The notes under the pieces were generated by a model. That model made no database searches. It was not told the DNA's origin and was given only the letters and a program-made list of their open reading frames with translations. A DNA stretch of 64,000 nucleotides from Herbaspirillum robiniae (lineage in GTDB: Bacteria > Pseudomonadota > Gammaproteobacteria > Burkholderiales > Burkholderiaceae_D), in contig NZ_NJGU01000006.1 in NCBI RefSeq assembly GCF_002213415.1, forward strand, positions 248,001-312,000. Direction: 5' to 3'. Below, one piece after another: positions 31,662-43,694 of this stretch (the first letter of the stretch is position 1; each line of letters opens with the position of its first letter). The position numbers and the translations under genes were made by a program.

Positions 31662-32130
31662 ATGTTGATTTGCGCGCAGAATTGCTCCTCTCCATTTGAC
31701 CCACCCTCCATTGCCTCCAGAAGGCTGCCACGCGGTCATAAGCCCCTTCATATCCCAGCTCCCTTAAGTCCAGGAACATCTGTTTCTGGGTTCGTCTCTG
31801 CTTGCGCGATTTGACTGCCTCAGCGCTGAGCCAGGCTGAAACTCGAGGCGCGAATTCATCCAGGGCGCTGGATGATTGCCTCGAGGGGTAGGATGGCTCG
31901 ATGACTCCGGGTCGGATATAGCGACGAACCGTGTTTCGAGAGATGTCCAGCCGGCGGGAGATTTCCCGGATTGAGATGTGATCGCGGATGTACCAGCGTC
32001 GAATAATTCCAAGTAGGGCCACGTCTATCACTCCGTTCTCCCGTTCACTAACATGAGCAGGATTGTGGTCTAAACTTGGGGTAACTTAGGACGCAAATTT
32101 CCGGGGAAAGTGGGTCAGTTTTCGATACAA
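31662..32130 (-). mobile_element. IS21-family remnant: istA 5' part and outer end (right copy)
   Basis: A minus-strand frame from ATG 32031 gives MIDVALLGIIRRWYIRDHIS and the helix-turn-helix ISIREISRRLDISRNTVRRY, followed by PGVIEPSYPSRQSS and a run to about YDRVAAFWRQW, all typical of IstA. It then loses homology near 31662, so only about 120 of some 400-500 residues survive and istB is absent. The flank 32035-32127 includes GTCAGTTTTCGATACAACTC, which looks like the IS21-family terminal sequence. It marks the right edge of the accessory block next to rnhA. Confidence 0.8.
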
Positions 32131-32316
32131 CTCAGCAAAGTGTAAACAGCCAGGCGAGAAATATAGCCAGGGTTTACAAAATACTTCGTAAAACCTGCAT
32201 TTCCCAAGCTTCTAGATATGTTACACGGATTAAAAATCTACTCATCCCCTTACGTTTACAGTCCTCCTACCTATATAGAACGATTGGATCTGGCGCATGG
32301 GGTTGTTCGCTCCTGA
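32131..32316. other. Junction between accessory block and core
   Basis: AT-rich, non-coding, 186 bases. GC content jumps at about 32.3 kb, exactly where rnhA ends. No tRNA or direct repeat was found here. Confidence 0.45.
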
Positions 32317-32757
32317 TTACTTGATGCTGTCCACGCCGCGGTTGGCCAGCTGGTCGGCGCGCTCGTTGCCGGCGTGGCCGTTGTGGCCGCGCACCCAGCG
32401 CCATTCGACGGTGTGCTGCTGCTGCGCGGCGTCCAGCGCCTGCCACAGGTCGGCGTTCTTGACCGGCTCCTTGCTGGCGGTCTTCCAGCCGCGCGCCTTC
32501 CAGCCGTGGATCCACTCGCTGATGCCTTTTTGCACGTACTGGCTGTCGGTGTGGACGATGACGTCGCAGGGGCGCTTCAAGGCGTTCAGGGCCTGGATCA
32601 CCGCCATCAGCTCCATGCGGTTGTTGGTGGTGTTGGGCTCGCCGCCGAAGATTTCCTTCTCCTGGCCGCCGGCCACCAGCAAAGCGCCCCAGCCGCCGCG
32701 GCCGGGATTGCCCTTGCAGGCGCCATCCGAAAAAATCTCTACTTTGTCCATGCTCAT
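32317..32757 (-). CDS. rnhA: Ribonuclease HI
   Basis: The 146-aa protein has the full catalytic set of RNase HI: Asp in [12 protein letters not shown] (about residue 10), Glu in [10 protein letters not shown] (about 48), Asp in HTDSQYV (about 70), and the His/Asp pair in [18 protein letters not shown]. It removes RNA from RNA-DNA hybrids in the cytoplasm. Size is typical. It lies 83 bases downstream of the methyltransferase on the same strand. Confidence 0.96.
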   Translation of the reverse strand: MSMDKVEIFSDGACKGNPGRGGWGALLVAGGQEKEIFGGEPNTTNNRMELMAVIQALNALKRPCDVIVHTDSQYVQKGISEWIHGWKARGWKTASKEPVKNADLWQALDAAQQQHTVEWRWVRGHNGHAGNERADQLANRGVDSIK

Positions 32758-32840
32758 TTATCTCTTGCTCGATGCCGGAATCCGCCGGCTGCTGCCGGCA
32801 TGGCCGGGGCCGCGATCATACCCGATCCGGCCGCGGCGGT

Positions 32841-33608
32841 TCATTTCGACTTGTGGATGCGGTTGGTGGCCGGCACGCCGCGCGGCGCCTTGACCTTCTG
32901 TTTGGACAGGGCCGGGCCGATCAGGCGCATGCCGGGCACGCGCTTGATCGCCTGCACGATGTAGACCGCGCCGAAGTACGGCCACCAGCGGTCGCCGGCC
33001 TTTTCCATGAAGCTGAAGCGGCCCAGCCATTGCTCGGTCTGGCAGGGCGGCGCGTAGCAGCCGAAGTGGCCGCGATTGACTTCCATGTTGAGCAGCTTGA
33101 GCCAGTCCTTCAAGCGCGGCAGGCGGATGAACTCGCCGTCGCGCGGCAGGAAATGCGCCCCGGTCAGGCGACCGGCGGCCTGGCGCATGCCCCACAGGCT
33201 GCTGGGATTGAAGCCGCAAATGATGACCTGCCCTTCCGGGATCAGCACGCGCTCGACCTCGCGCAGCACCTGGTGCGGCTCGGCGGCGAACTCCAGCACG
33301 TGCGGCAGGACCACCAGGTCCAGGCTTTGCGAGGCGAACGGCAGCTCGCAGAAATCGTGCGTGACCACCTGCGGGATCTCCAGCTCGGACTGGCTCTCGG
33401 CCGGCATCGCGTTGTCGGTCAGCCAGCGGTAGGGCATGCGGTTGGCGGCCAGCGCGTGGATCTGGGGCGAACCGATCTGCACGGCGTTGAAACCGAAGAT
33501 GTCGGCCGTCAGCGCGTTGAGGTGGCGCTGCTCCCATGCCCGCAGGTAAGCGCCGGTCGGTGTCTGCAACCAGGCGGCGAGGTCTATAATTTCCGGAGTT
33601 TCAACCAT
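32841..33608 (-). CDS. Class I SAM-dependent methyltransferase
   Basis: The 255-aa product has the common methyltransferase fold pattern after residue 80: [19 protein letters not shown] (post-I region), [21 protein letters not shown] and [11 protein letters not shown] strict glycine-rich motif I is not obvious, which is usual for this group found beside gloB/rnhA in betaproteobacteria. The substrate is unknown. It is divergent from gloB, with 17 bases between start codons, so promoters must overlap the coding regions. Confidence 0.8.
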   Translation of the reverse strand: MVETPEIIDLAAWLQTPTGAYLRAWEQRHLNALTADIFGFNAVQIGSPQIHALAANRMPYRWLTDNAMPAESQSELEIPQVVTHDFCELPFASQSLDLVVLPHVLEFAAEPHQVLREVERVLIPEGQVIICGFNPSSLWGMRQAAGRLTGAHFLPRDGEFIRLPRLKDWLKLLNMEVNRGHFGCYAPPCQTEQWLGRFSFMEKAGDRWWPYFGAVYIVQAIKRVPGMRLIGPALSKQKVKAPRGVPATNRIHKSK

Positions 33609-33625
33609 CTATTCTTTCGTGCCCC

Positions 33626-34468
33626 ATGACCGAACAGCCAGCCATGCCAGCCAACCCGGATCGAAAAACTTCACTGGACGTCGTGGCCGTGCCGGCCTTC
33701 AACGACAATTATCTCTGGCTGATTCACAACGGCCGCCATGCCGCCGTGGTCGACCCGGGCGACGCCGGACCGGTGCTGGCCGCATTGCAGGCCAAGGGCC
33801 TGACGCTGAGCGCTATTTTACTGACTCATCACCATGCTGACCATGTCGGCGGTGTGGTCGAGCTGGCCGGGCGCGCCAGAAGCGCGGAATTCCCCGCGAT
33901 CCCGGTCTACGGCCCGGCGCGCGAACGCGACAGGATCGCCGGCATGACGGTCGCGCTTGGACAAGACGACAAGGTCAGCGTGCCGCAACTGGCGCTGGAG
34001 CTGGACGTGATCGAGGTGCCGGGGCATACCCTGGGCCATATCGCCTATCACGCGCCGGCCGCGGGGCTGCTCTTTTGCGGCGACACGCTGTTCGCCGGCG
34101 GCTGCGGGCGCATCTTCGAAGGCACGCCGTCGCAGATGCTGGCCTCGCTTGCCAGACTGGCAAGCCTGCCCGGCGCCACGCGCGTGTATTGCGCGCATGA
34201 GTACACCTTGTCGAACCTGAAGTTCGCCGCGGCCGTCGAGCCCGGCAATGCCGATCTTGTAGCCCGGATAAAGGCCGAACAGGCCAAGCGCGAGCGCGGC
34301 GAGCCCACCGTGCCCTCGACCATCGCCCTGGAGCGCGGCACCAACCCCTTCCTGCGCGCCGGCGAAACCGAAATCGTGAGATCGCTGCAAAACGCCGGCC
34401 GTTTGAAGGAGTTCGACGAAGTTGCCAGCTTCGCGGCGCTGCGCGAATGGAAAAATACCTACAAATAG
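33626..34468 (+). CDS. gloB: Hydroxyacylglutathione hydrolase (glyoxalase II)
   Basis: The metallo-beta-lactamase motif [10 protein letters not shown] lies near residue 70. [30 protein letters not shown] and [14 protein letters not shown] complete the two-metal site of glyoxalase II. The enzyme splits S-lactoylglutathione to lactate and glutathione in the cytoplasm. Length is 280 aa, slightly longer than the usual 255-265 because of about 15 extra N-terminal residues before [14 protein letters not shown] later start is conceivable but has no better ribosome site. Confidence 0.95.
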   Translation: MTEQPAMPANPDRKTSLDVVAVPAFNDNYLWLIHNGRHAAVVDPGDAGPVLAALQAKGLTLSAILLTHHHADHVGGVVELAGRARSAEFPAIPVYGPARERDRIAGMTVALGQDDKVSVPQLALELDVIEVPGHTLGHIAYHAPAAGLLFCGDTLFAGGCGRIFEGTPSQMLASLARLASLPGATRVYCAHEYTLSNLKFAAAVEPGNADLVARIKAEQAKRERGEPTVPSTIALERGTNPFLRAGETEIVRSLQNAGRLKEFDEVASFAALREWKNTYK

Positions 34469-34813
34469 CGCGAAGATCGCGCCGACTTAGGCGCAAAATC
34501 CAGCCAAATCAAGGACTTGGCTTTGTAACAGAGGCCAATTTTTACTTGACTGCGGAAAAGGGTCTTCCGTACACTCCCTGCATTCCCCATTTTGGAGCGG
34601 CGGCTTTTACGTATTTTTACTAGCCGCTTTTAAAGCTGTTTCTCGTAGCGATTCGTGCTCAGGGGAAATCCGCAGCTTCCGACCTTGCATTGCCGCCAAT
34701 ACTGCCGGGCGAGATGAAATCGTTTTCCGGCGGGAGGCTCCGAGCTTACTGCACAGCTCTGCGACGGAAGCGCCGACAGCAAACTTTAGCCTCTGGCACA
34801 GGATATCGCCCAC
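34469..34813 (+). promoter_or_regulatory. Intergenic region with probable mltD promoter
   Basis: TTGACT at 34546-34551 and TACACT at 34570-34575, 18 bases apart, fit a sigma-70 promoter reading toward mltD with a leader of about 230 bases. The rest shows no gene or clear structure. Confidence 0.5.
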
Positions 34814-36346
34814 ATGCAGCGAACACTGAAGAATCTCGCTATTGCCGCCCTGTTTTGCGCTAGCACCCCGCTGCTCTCCCACGCCAACGACATCTCGATC
34901 TATCCCGCGCCCTTCAACGCGATCAATCCCGAACTGGCCGGCAACGCGCTGCCCGGGATGAATGACATCGACATCTGGACGCGCATCCGCAAGGGCTTCG
35001 GCATCCCCGACCTCGACAATGCGCTGGTGGAAAGCCAGACCCAGTGGTACAGCTCCCGTCCCGACTACATCCAGCGCACCACGGCGCGCGCTTCGCGTTA
35101 CCTGTTCCACGTCGTGCAGGAACTGGAAAAGCGCGGCATGCCGACCGAACTGGCGCTGCTGCCCTTCATCGAGTCCGCCTTCAATCCGGAAGCGCTGTCG
35201 ACCGCCAAGGCGGCCGGCATGTGGCAGTTCATCCCCTCCACCGGGCGTGACTACAACCTGAAGCAGAACATGTTCACCGACGAGCGCCGCGACGTGCTGG
35301 CCTCGACCGATGCGGCGCTGACCTACCTGCAGAAGCTCTACGGCATGTTCGGCGACTGGCAGCTGGCGCTGGCGGCCTACAACTGGGGCGAAGGCTCGGT
35401 GCAGCGCGCGGTGAACCGCAACCTGGCAGCCGGCCTGCCGATCGACTTCAACACGCTGTCGGCGCAGATGCCCAACGAGACGCGCAACTACGTGCCCAAG
35501 CTGCAGGCGGTGAAGAACATCATCGCCAGCCCGGCCTCGTTCGACATCGCGCTGCCCAAGGTCGACAACCAGCCCTACTTCGTCACCATCGGCAAGACCC
35601 GCAACATCGACGTGAAGGTGGCCGCGCAGCTGGCCGAACTGTCGCTGGATGAATTCAAGGCGCTCAACCCGCAGTTCAACCGCCCGGTGATCATCGGCGG
35701 CGAGGACACCAAGATCCTGCTGCCCGAATCGAACGCCGAGAAGTTCAAGACCAACATGACCAAGTGGACCCAGGCCTTCTCGACCTGGACCGCGCACACC
35801 GTCTCCAGCGCCCGTGAGCGTATCGAGACCATCGCCAGCAAGTTCGGCACCACGCCTGAAGTGATCCGCAGCGTCAACCAGATCCCGCCGCGCATGGTGC
35901 TCAAGGCCGGCTCCACCATCCTGGTGCCCAAGACCGAAGAAACCGCGTCGCTGGACACCGACCTCACGCCCGAAATCGCCGACAACGCCCGCCTGGCCAT
36001 CGCGCCGGACGTGCCTGAGACGCGCCGCATCTTCGTGAAGGCCGGCAAGCGCGACACCCTGGCCGGCATCGCCGGACGCTACCGCGTGAGCGTGGCCCAG
36101 ATCAAGGAATGGAACGGCTTGAAGCGCGACACCCTGGCCGCCGGCCAGAGCCTGCAGCTGAACGTGCCCAACGTCGCCCATGCGGCGCCGACCCGCGTGG
36201 CCGCCGTGCGCCACGCCGCGCCGGTACGCCGCCAGGTGGCCGCCGCCCGTGCGCCGGTGCGCAAGGCCGCGCCCGCCCCGGCGCGCAAGGTCGCCGCCGG
36301 CAAGCCGATCACGCTGGCCTCGGGCAGCGGCGCGCGCAAGCAATAA
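34814..36346 (+). CDS. mltD: Membrane-bound lytic murein transglycosylase D-like protein
   Basis: The 510-aa protein has an N-terminal signal (NLAIAALFCASTPLLSHA). The SLT-family transglycosylase domain shows ELALLPFIESAFNPEALS (catalytic Glu), AAGMWQFIPSTGRDY and LALAAYNWGEGSVQRA at residues 110-215. LysM-type repeats follow at about 330-390 and 400-450 (DTLAGIAGRYRVSVAQIKEW), with an Ala/Pro/Arg-rich tail. It cuts peptidoglycan glycan strands in the periplasm and binds them through LysM. There is no lipobox Cys, so anchoring by lipid is not supported here. Confidence 0.92.
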   Translation: MQRTLKNLAIAALFCASTPLLSHANDISIYPAPFNAINPELAGNALPGMNDIDIWTRIRKGFGIPDLDNALVESQTQWYSSRPDYIQRTTARASRYLFHVVQELEKRGMPTELALLPFIESAFNPEALSTAKAAGMWQFIPSTGRDYNLKQNMFTDERRDVLASTDAALTYLQKLYGMFGDWQLALAAYNWGEGSVQRAVNRNLAAGLPIDFNTLSAQMPNETRNYVPKLQAVKNIIASPASFDIALPKVDNQPYFVTIGKTRNIDVKVAAQLAELSLDEFKALNPQFNRPVIIGGEDTKILLPESNAEKFKTNMTKWTQAFSTWTAHTVSSARERIETIASKFGTTPEVIRSVNQIPPRMVLKAGSTILVPKTEETASLDTDLTPEIADNARLAIAPDVPETRRIFVKAGKRDTLAGIAGRYRVSVAQIKEWNGLKRDTLAAGQSLQLNVPNVAHAAPTRVAAVRHAAPVRRQVAAARAPVRKAAPAPARKVAAGKPITLASGSGARKQ

Positions 36347-36465
36347 GACAAGCCGTACGGGAGCCGCTCCCGCGCAGGAAATCCGGAGGAACCGGAGGAG
36401 ACCAGAGCAGCTCGACTGCCACAAAAAAAGCACTGCCAGTACTGCAATACCTCACAACAAGAAAG

Positions 36466-36495
36466 AAAAAAGCCCCGCGCATGCGGGGCTTTTTC
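36466..36495. terminator. Bidirectional terminator between mltD and yejF
   Basis: AGCCCCGC and GCGGGGCT pair around GCAT, with AAAAA before and TTTTT after. It can end both mltD (plus) and the yejABEF operon (minus). Confidence 0.9.
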
Positions 36496-36515
36496 ATTGG
36501 CGCGCAAAGCGCTGC

Positions 36516-38128
<1,613 letters not shown>

Positions 38129-38132
<4 letters not shown>

Positions 38133-39208
38133 GCCTTCCTCCGCACGTCCAGGGCATTGCGCAGGGCATTGCCGATATTGGTCAGCAGCAGTAGCGTCAC
38201 GGTCAGCACCACGAAGGTCGACAACGCGATCCACCATGCGTCGAGGTTGTTCTTGCCCTGCGCCAGCAGCTCGCCCAGGCTGGGCGTGGACGGCGGCACG
38301 CCCAGGCCGAGGAAGTCGAGGCTGGTCAGCGCCAGGATCGCCGCGCTCATGCGAAACGGCAGGAAGGTCACCACCGTGGTCATGCTGTTGGGCAGGATGT
38401 GGCGCCAGATGATCAGCCGGTTCGGCAAGCCCAGCGCGCGCGCTGCCTGCACGTATTCAAGATTGCGGTTGCGCAGGAAGTCCGCGCGCACGTAGTCCGA
38501 CAGGCTCATCCAGCCGAACAGTGACAGCAATACCAGCAGCAGGCCCAGGCTGGGCTGGAAGATCGAGGAGAAGATGATCAGCAGGTACAGCTCCGGCATC
38601 GAGCCCCAGATTTCCAGCAGGCGCTGGGTGATCAGGTCGGTGCGGCCGGCGAAGTAGCCCTGCACGGCGCCGGCGGCGATGCCCAGCACCACGCCGATGG
38701 CCGTCAGCGCCAGGCCGAACAGCACCGAGACGCGGAAACCGTACAGCAGGCGCGCGAACACGTCGCGCCCGCGGTCGTCGGTGCCCAGCCAGTTGTCGGC
38801 CGAGGGCGCGGCCGGATTGGGCTCCCTGGCGAAGTAGTTCAGCGTGTTGTAGCCGTAGCGGTTCAGCGGATAGACGACCCAGTTGCCGTCCTTCTTGAAC
38901 TGGTCCTGGATGAAGGGATCGAGGTAGTCGGCCGGGGAATCGAAATCGCCGCCGAAGCTCTTGTCGGAATAGTCGCGCAGCATCGGGAAGATCAGCTCGC
39001 CCTTGTAGCTGGCCACCAGCGGCTTGTCGTTGGAGACCAGCTCGGCGCCCATGCTCAGCACGAACAGGATGACGAAGAGCACCAGGCTCCAGTAACCGTT
39101 GCGCTCGGCGCGAAAGCGCAGCCAGATGCGGCGGCCGGGTGACACTGAAGGTGACGGCGAAGGCGCCGCAGGTGCGGCCGGCGCGGCGGAGGTTGGCAGG
39201 GAGCTCAT
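38129..39208 (-). CDS. yejE: Peptide ABC transporter permease YejE
   Basis: The 359-aa inner-membrane protein has a Pro/Ser/Ala-rich N-terminal tail, one helix (NGYWSLVLFVILFVLSMGAE), a periplasmic loop (EPNPAAPSADNWLGTDDRGRDVFARL is the DppC/OppC family motif) and five more helices. The EAA loop is RALGLPNRLIIWRHILPNSM. It forms the channel with YejB. Stop and start overlap both neighbours (ATGA each). Confidence 0.92.
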
Positions 39209-40275
39209 TTGGCCAGGCTTTCGAATTGGACGCGCGGATCGGCCCAGACATAGCAAAGATCGCCCAGCAGCTTGACCACCAGGCCGATCAGCGTGAAGAG
39301 GTACAGCGTGCCCATCACCACCGGATAGTCGCGGCGGATCGCCGACTCATAGGCCAGCAGGCCCATGCCATCCAGCGAGAACAAGGTCTCGATCAGCAGG
39401 CTGCCGGCGAAGAAGGACGCGATGAAGGCCGCCGGAAAACCCGTCACCAGCGGAATGAGCGCGTTGCGGAATACGTGCTTGTACAGCACCTTGCGCTCCG
39501 ACAGGCCCTTGGCGCGCGCGGTCAGCACGTACTGCTTGCGGATTTCCTCGAGGAAGGTGTTGCGGGTCAGCATGGTGATCACCGCGAAGGAACCGATCAC
39601 CGACGCCGCCACCGGCAGCGTGATGTGCCACAGGTAATCGGTGACCTTGCCCAGCAGCGACAGGTTCTCCCAGTTGTCGGAAGTCAGCCCGCGCAGCGGG
39701 AACCATTGCAGGAAACTGCCGCCGGCGAACACCACCAGCAGAAACACGCCCAGCACGAAGCCCGGGATCGAATAGCCCACCAGCACCAGCGCGGAAGTGA
39801 AGCCGTCGAAGCGCGTCCCCTCGCGCACCGCCTTGGCGATGCCCAGCGGGATCGATATCAGGTAACTCAGGAAGAAGGTCCACAGCCCGATGCTGATCGA
39901 CACCGGCAGCTTGGACTTGACCAGCGTCCAGACATCGCCATGGTGGTAAAAGCTCTTGCCCAGGTCGAAGGTGAGGAAACCCTTGACCATGCCCCAGAAG
40001 CGTTCGGCCGGCGGCTTGTCGAAGCCGTAGAGCTTCTTGATCTCTTCGATGCGCTGCTCATCGATGCCCTGGCGGCCGCGATAGGCGGAAGCGCCGGTGG
40101 CGGCGCCGCCGCCGGAGGCTTCACCGCCGCCGCCGCGCCCCTTCATCTCCAGCATGGCCTGCTCCACCGGCCCGCCGGGCACGAACTGGATCACCGCGAA
40201 GGTAATGGCGATCACGCCGAACAGGGTGGGCACCATCAGCAGCACCCGCTTCAGTATGTAAGACCAGATATTCAT
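39205..40275 (-). CDS. yejB: Peptide ABC transporter permease YejB
   Basis: The 356-aa protein starts MNIWSYILKRVLLMVPTLFG, typical of DppB/YejB permeases, and has the family FAVIQFVPGGPVEQ segment. It also has a Gly-rich insertion near residue 55 and the EAA loop TARAKGLSERKVLYKHVFRN. About six membrane helices are visible. It lies 58 bases after yejA and overlaps yejE by four bases. Confidence 0.92.
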   Translation of the reverse strand: MNIWSYILKRVLLMVPTLFGVIAITFAVIQFVPGGPVEQAMLEMKGRGGGGEASGGGAATGASAYRGRQGIDEQRIEEIKKLYGFDKPPAERFWGMVKGFLTFDLGKSFYHHGDVWTLVKSKLPVSISIGLWTFFLSYLISIPLGIAKAVREGTRFDGFTSALVLVGYSIPGFVLGVFLLVVFAGGSFLQWFPLRGLTSDNWENLSLLGKVTDYLWHITLPVAASVIGSFAVITMLTRNTFLEEIRKQYVLTARAKGLSERKVLYKHVFRNALIPLVTGFPAAFIASFFAGSLLIETLFSLDGMGLLAYESAIRRDYPVVMGTLYLFTLIGLVVKLLGDLCYVWADPRVQFESLAK

Positions 40276-40333
40276 GCCAGCGGCCATCCTCGTTCAAACC
40301 CGGCGCAGCCGGAAGTTGCCTTGCGAGCCATGT

Positions 40334-42142
40334 TCAGCGTCCTTTCTCTTCCCACCAGGTGGCGATCACGTAGGGATCGGCCTGGTAGTACAGCGGCGCC
40401 ACCGCGGGAATGCCGAAGCGGTTCTGGTAGGCGATGCGGTGGGTCGACGAATACCAGTGCGGCACCACGATGTACTTGTGCAGCAGCACGCGGTCCAGCG
40501 CGCGCGCCGCCGCCGTCAGCTTGACGCGGGTGTCGGCGGCCACCACCGCCAGCACCAGCTGGTCCACCACCGGGTCCTTCAGGCCCCAGACGTTGTTGGA
40601 GCCCTTCTCGTCGGCCGCCTTGGAGCCGAACATGTCGAACAGCTCGTTGCCCGGGCTGCTGGTGTCGGGGAAGCGGATGCTGGTCATGTCGAAGTCGAAG
40701 TCTTCCATGCGCTTGGCCACCAGCGCGAAGTCGGCGCTGCGCTGGACCACGTCGATGCCCAGCGTGCGCAGGTTGCGCGCGAACACGCTGATGACGCGCG
40801 ACATCGAGCTCTGGTCGTCCAGGATCTCGAAGGACAGCGCCACGCCCTGGGCGTTGCGCACCGCGCCGTCGCGGTAGACCCAGCCGGCCTCGGCCAGCAG
40901 TTCGCGCGCCTTCCTCAGGTTGGCGCGCAGCGAACCGGGCGGATTGGTATTGGGCTGCACCGGCGCCGGACCGAACACGGCCGCATCGACCTTGCCGCCC
41001 TTGGCCTGGATCGAGCGCAGCAGCGCCAGCTCGTCGCCCTCGGGCACGCCGGTGGCGGCCAGCTGGCTGTTGTTGAAGTAGGAATAGATGCGCGTGTACT
41101 GGTTGTAGAACAGCTGGCGGTTCATCCATTCATAGTCCAGCGCCAGCCCGATCGCCTGGCGCACGCGCGGGTCCTTGAACTGGTCGCGCCGCAGGTTCAT
41201 CACGAAACCCTGCATGCCGGCGCCGTTGGAGTGCTTGAACTCCTTCTTGATGATGCGGCCGTCGCGGAACTGCGGGCCGGTGTAGCTGCGCGCCCAGTTC
41301 TTGGCGCTGTATTCCACCACCACGTCGAACTCGCCGGCCTTGAAGGCCTCCAGCCGCGCCAGGTCGTCCTTGTAGAAGCGGTAGACGATGCGCTCGAAGT
41401 TGAACATGCCGCGCCGCGTCGGCGCGTCCTTGCCCCAGTAGTCCGGGTTGCGCTTGTAGGTGATGCTGCGGCCGGTGTCGTAGCTGTCGATCACGTAGGG
41501 GCCGGTGGTGACGGGCGGGGTCAGCTGGATCTGGTCGAACGGCGTGCCCTGCGCCCACTTTTTGGAGAACACCGGCACGCTGCCCACGATCAGCGGCAGC
41601 TCATGGTTCTGGCTGGCGAAGTCGAAGCGCACGGTGGCGGCGTCGACCACCACGCAGCCCTTGACGTCGGCGAATACCGAGCGGAACTGCGGCGCGCCCT
41701 TGGCCATGATGGTGTCGAAGGAATACTTCACATCCTCGGCGGTGACCTTGTCGCCGTTGTTGAAGCGCGCCTTGGGGTTGATGTGGAAGGTCATCGACAT
41801 GCGGTCCGGCGCCAGCTTCATGTCGTCGGCCAGCAGGCCGTAGACGGTGGCCACCTCATCCGAGGACGACACCGCCAGGGTCTCGAACATCAGCGCGTCG
41901 ATGCCGGCGGCCGAGACGCCCTTCATCGACAGCGGATTGAACTTGTCGAAGCTGGTACGGCGATCCGGGTTGGCGAGGTAAAGCGTGCCGCGCTTGGGCG
42001 CGTCCGGATTGACGTAGTCGAAATGGGTGAAACCGGCGGGATATTTGGGCGTGTCGTACAGCGAGAAGGCATGCTCCGCGCTGGCGGGACTGCTGTGGAC
42101 CAGGGCTGCGGCCAGCAGGCAGGAAATGAGGGTTTTGACCAT
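40334..42142 (-). CDS. yejA: Periplasmic peptide-binding protein YejA
   Basis: The 602-aa product from ATG 42142 has a cleavable signal ([21 protein letters not shown]). The SBP_bac_5 fold follows ([20 protein letters not shown] and [20 protein letters not shown]), with long conserved ligand-binding lobes. In enterobacteria YejABEF takes up peptides, including microcin C. It is first in the operon and divergent from fabI. Confidence 0.93.
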   Translation of the reverse strand: MVKTLISCLLAAALVHSSPASAEHAFSLYDTPKYPAGFTHFDYVNPDAPKRGTLYLANPDRRTSFDKFNPLSMKGVSAAGIDALMFETLAVSSSDEVATVYGLLADDMKLAPDRMSMTFHINPKARFNNGDKVTAEDVKYSFDTIMAKGAPQFRSVFADVKGCVVVDAATVRFDFASQNHELPLIVGSVPVFSKKWAQGTPFDQIQLTPPVTTGPYVIDSYDTGRSITYKRNPDYWGKDAPTRRGMFNFERIVYRFYKDDLARLEAFKAGEFDVVVEYSAKNWARSYTGPQFRDGRIIKKEFKHSNGAGMQGFVMNLRRDQFKDPRVRQAIGLALDYEWMNRQLFYNQYTRIYSYFNNSQLAATGVPEGDELALLRSIQAKGGKVDAAVFGPAPVQPNTNPPGSLRANLRKARELLAEAGWVYRDGAVRNAQGVALSFEILDDQSSMSRVISVFARNLRTLGIDVVQRSADFALVAKRMEDFDFDMTSIRFPDTSSPGNELFDMFGSKAADEKGSNNVWGLKDPVVDQLVLAVVAADTRVKLTAAARALDRVLLHKYIVVPHWYSSTHRIAYQNRFGIPAVAPLYYQADPYVIATWWEEKGR

Positions 42143-42489
42143 GCGGTGGTTGTCTGCGCTCTTGTTGGCTTGATGTCGTTCCGGTGGAAGCTTCCTGTCA
42201 GGCAAGTCCCGTGCCCGGCAAGGAAGAAACGTATTTTGTTCGGGGCATTGTAAATAGATGGCCGATTACAGGGAAGCAATTAAAACAGCCATGCAAACAA
42301 GCAAAACGCATGGCCGGCCCTGGCAGTTCCGAGGCCAACCGATGCGGCAAGTTCCGGCCCGGCCGGGCGCAGAGGTTGCCCCGCCCGGCGCTAGCCCCTA
42401 CAATCTGGGCCTGTTCCAGCCCGGCGCCGGCGCAAGGACGATCGAAACGATCGCCCGATGCGCGTCGCCGCTACCCACACGGAGTCATC

Positions 42490-43272
42490 ATGGCATTTCT
42501 GCAAGGCAAAAAAATTCTGATCACCGGCTTGCTGTCCAACCGTTCCATCGCTTACGGCATCGCCGAAGCGTGCAAGCGCGAAGGCGCCGAACTGGCCTTC
42601 ACCTATGTCGGCGAGCGCTTCAAGGACCGCATCACCAAGTTCGCGGAAGAGTTCGACAGCAAGCTGATCTTCGACTGCGACGTGTCCAGCGACGAGCAGA
42701 TCAATGCCTTGTTCGCCGACCTCGGCAAGTCCTGGAGCCAGCTGGACGGCCTGGTGCACGCCATCGGCTTCGCCCCCAGCGAGGCGATTGCCGGCGACTT
42801 CCTGGAAGGCTTCTCGCGCGAAGGCTTCAAGATCGCCCACGACATCTCGGCCTACAGCTTCCCGGCCATGGCCAAGGCCGCCGTGCCGCTGCTGTCGCCC
42901 AACGCCGCCCTGCTGACCCTGACCTACCTGGGCTCGGAGCGCGTGGTCCCCAATTACAACACCATGGGCCTGGCCAAGGCCTCGCTGGAAGCCTCGGTGC
43001 GCTACCTGGCCGAAGCGCTGGGCCCCAAGGGCGTGCGCGTGAACGGCGTCTCGGCCGGCCCGATCAAGACCCTGGCCGCCAGCGGCATCAAGGGCTTCGG
43101 CAAGATCCTGGGCGCCGTGGCCGCGACCGCTCCGCTGCGCCGCAACGTGACCATCGAAGACGTCGGCAATGCGTCGGCCTTCCTGCTGTCGGACCTGGCC
43201 TCGGGCATCACCGGTGAAATCACCTATGTCGACGGCGGCTTCTCCCGCGTGGTCGGCGGCATTGCCGAGTAA
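42490..43272 (+). CDS. fabI: Enoyl-[acyl-carrier-protein] reductase (NADH)
   Basis: The 260-aa protein starts at ATG 42490, with GGAG six bases upstream. It has the FabI cofactor loop [15 protein letters not shown], the HAIGFAP block (residues 91-97), Tyr/Lys in [14 protein letters not shown] (the Y-x6-K catalytic pair) and [16 protein letters not shown]. It does the last reduction in each cycle of fatty-acid elongation. The upstream in-frame extension to 42184 is not needed. A strong hairpin follows the stop. Confidence 0.96.
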   Translation: MAFLQGKKILITGLLSNRSIAYGIAEACKREGAELAFTYVGERFKDRITKFAEEFDSKLIFDCDVSSDEQINALFADLGKSWSQLDGLVHAIGFAPSEAIAGDFLEGFSREGFKIAHDISAYSFPAMAKAAVPLLSPNAALLTLTYLGSERVVPNYNTMGLAKASLEASVRYLAEALGPKGVRVNGVSAGPIKTLAASGIKGFGKILGAVAATAPLRRNVTIEDVGNASAFLLSDLASGITGEITYVDGGFSRVVGGIAE

Positions 43273-43279
43273 TACGGGA

Positions 43280-43309
43280 CTTCGGCGGCTCCCTGCTGAG
43301 CCGCCGAAG
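43280..43309 (+). terminator. Hairpin after fabI
   Basis: CTTCGGCGGCTC and GAGCCGCCGAAG form a perfect 12-bp GC-rich stem around CCTGCT, seven bases after the fabI stop. There is no T-run, so it may work with Rho or protect the 3' end. Confidence 0.6.
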
Positions 43310-43694
43310 CGCAAATAAGCCACAGATTGACGATTTGGCATGATGCCAAACTCGATGTTTTACTGTATGATTCGGCTTGTGCGTCGCAATAAGCGATGCG
43401 CGAGCGAATCCGGCATGAAAACGTACTCATCTGAATACATTTGCGCCGAGATCGCCCAAGCAGCTTCGCAAGCCTTACCTGTCAGCAAGACAAGTTTTCA
43501 GTAAAAGCCCCCCGCCTCTGGCATCGTTCGATGATGCCGTCCCGGCGCAAAGCTTTTGTGCCGAAATTTCTTTGTATTTTTTCATAGTCATTTCGTCGGT
43601 TGGCGTTGCTTTTTTTCGTTCAGGCCTCTGATGCCCGGCGCGCTCGCGTGCGCCTGTCGCATGGTGCCTGACGTTCACATTCACGAAAGAGATT
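43310..43694 (+). promoter_or_regulatory. Long upstream region of rhlE with a palindrome
   Basis: The region contains no gene. TTTGGCATGATGCCAAA at 43334-43350 is a perfect 7-bp inverted repeat with a 3-base centre. A TATGAT box follows at 43366-43371, so the palindrome would overlap or sit next to the -35 region of a promoter that would give a leader of about 310 bases. T-rich tracts precede the rhlE ATG. Long leaders on DEAD-box helicase genes often reflect cold or self control. Confidence 0.45.

Noticed and set aside
34607-36433. Long minus-strand frame of 608 codons antisense to mltD
   Set aside because: Shadow of GC-rich codon bias. The product is Arg/Gly/His-rich without domains, and the plus strand carries a clear lytic transglycosylase.
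40274-42253. 659-codon plus-strand frame antisense to yejA
   Set aside because: Periodicity shadow only. yejA on minus has a signal peptide and full family pattern.
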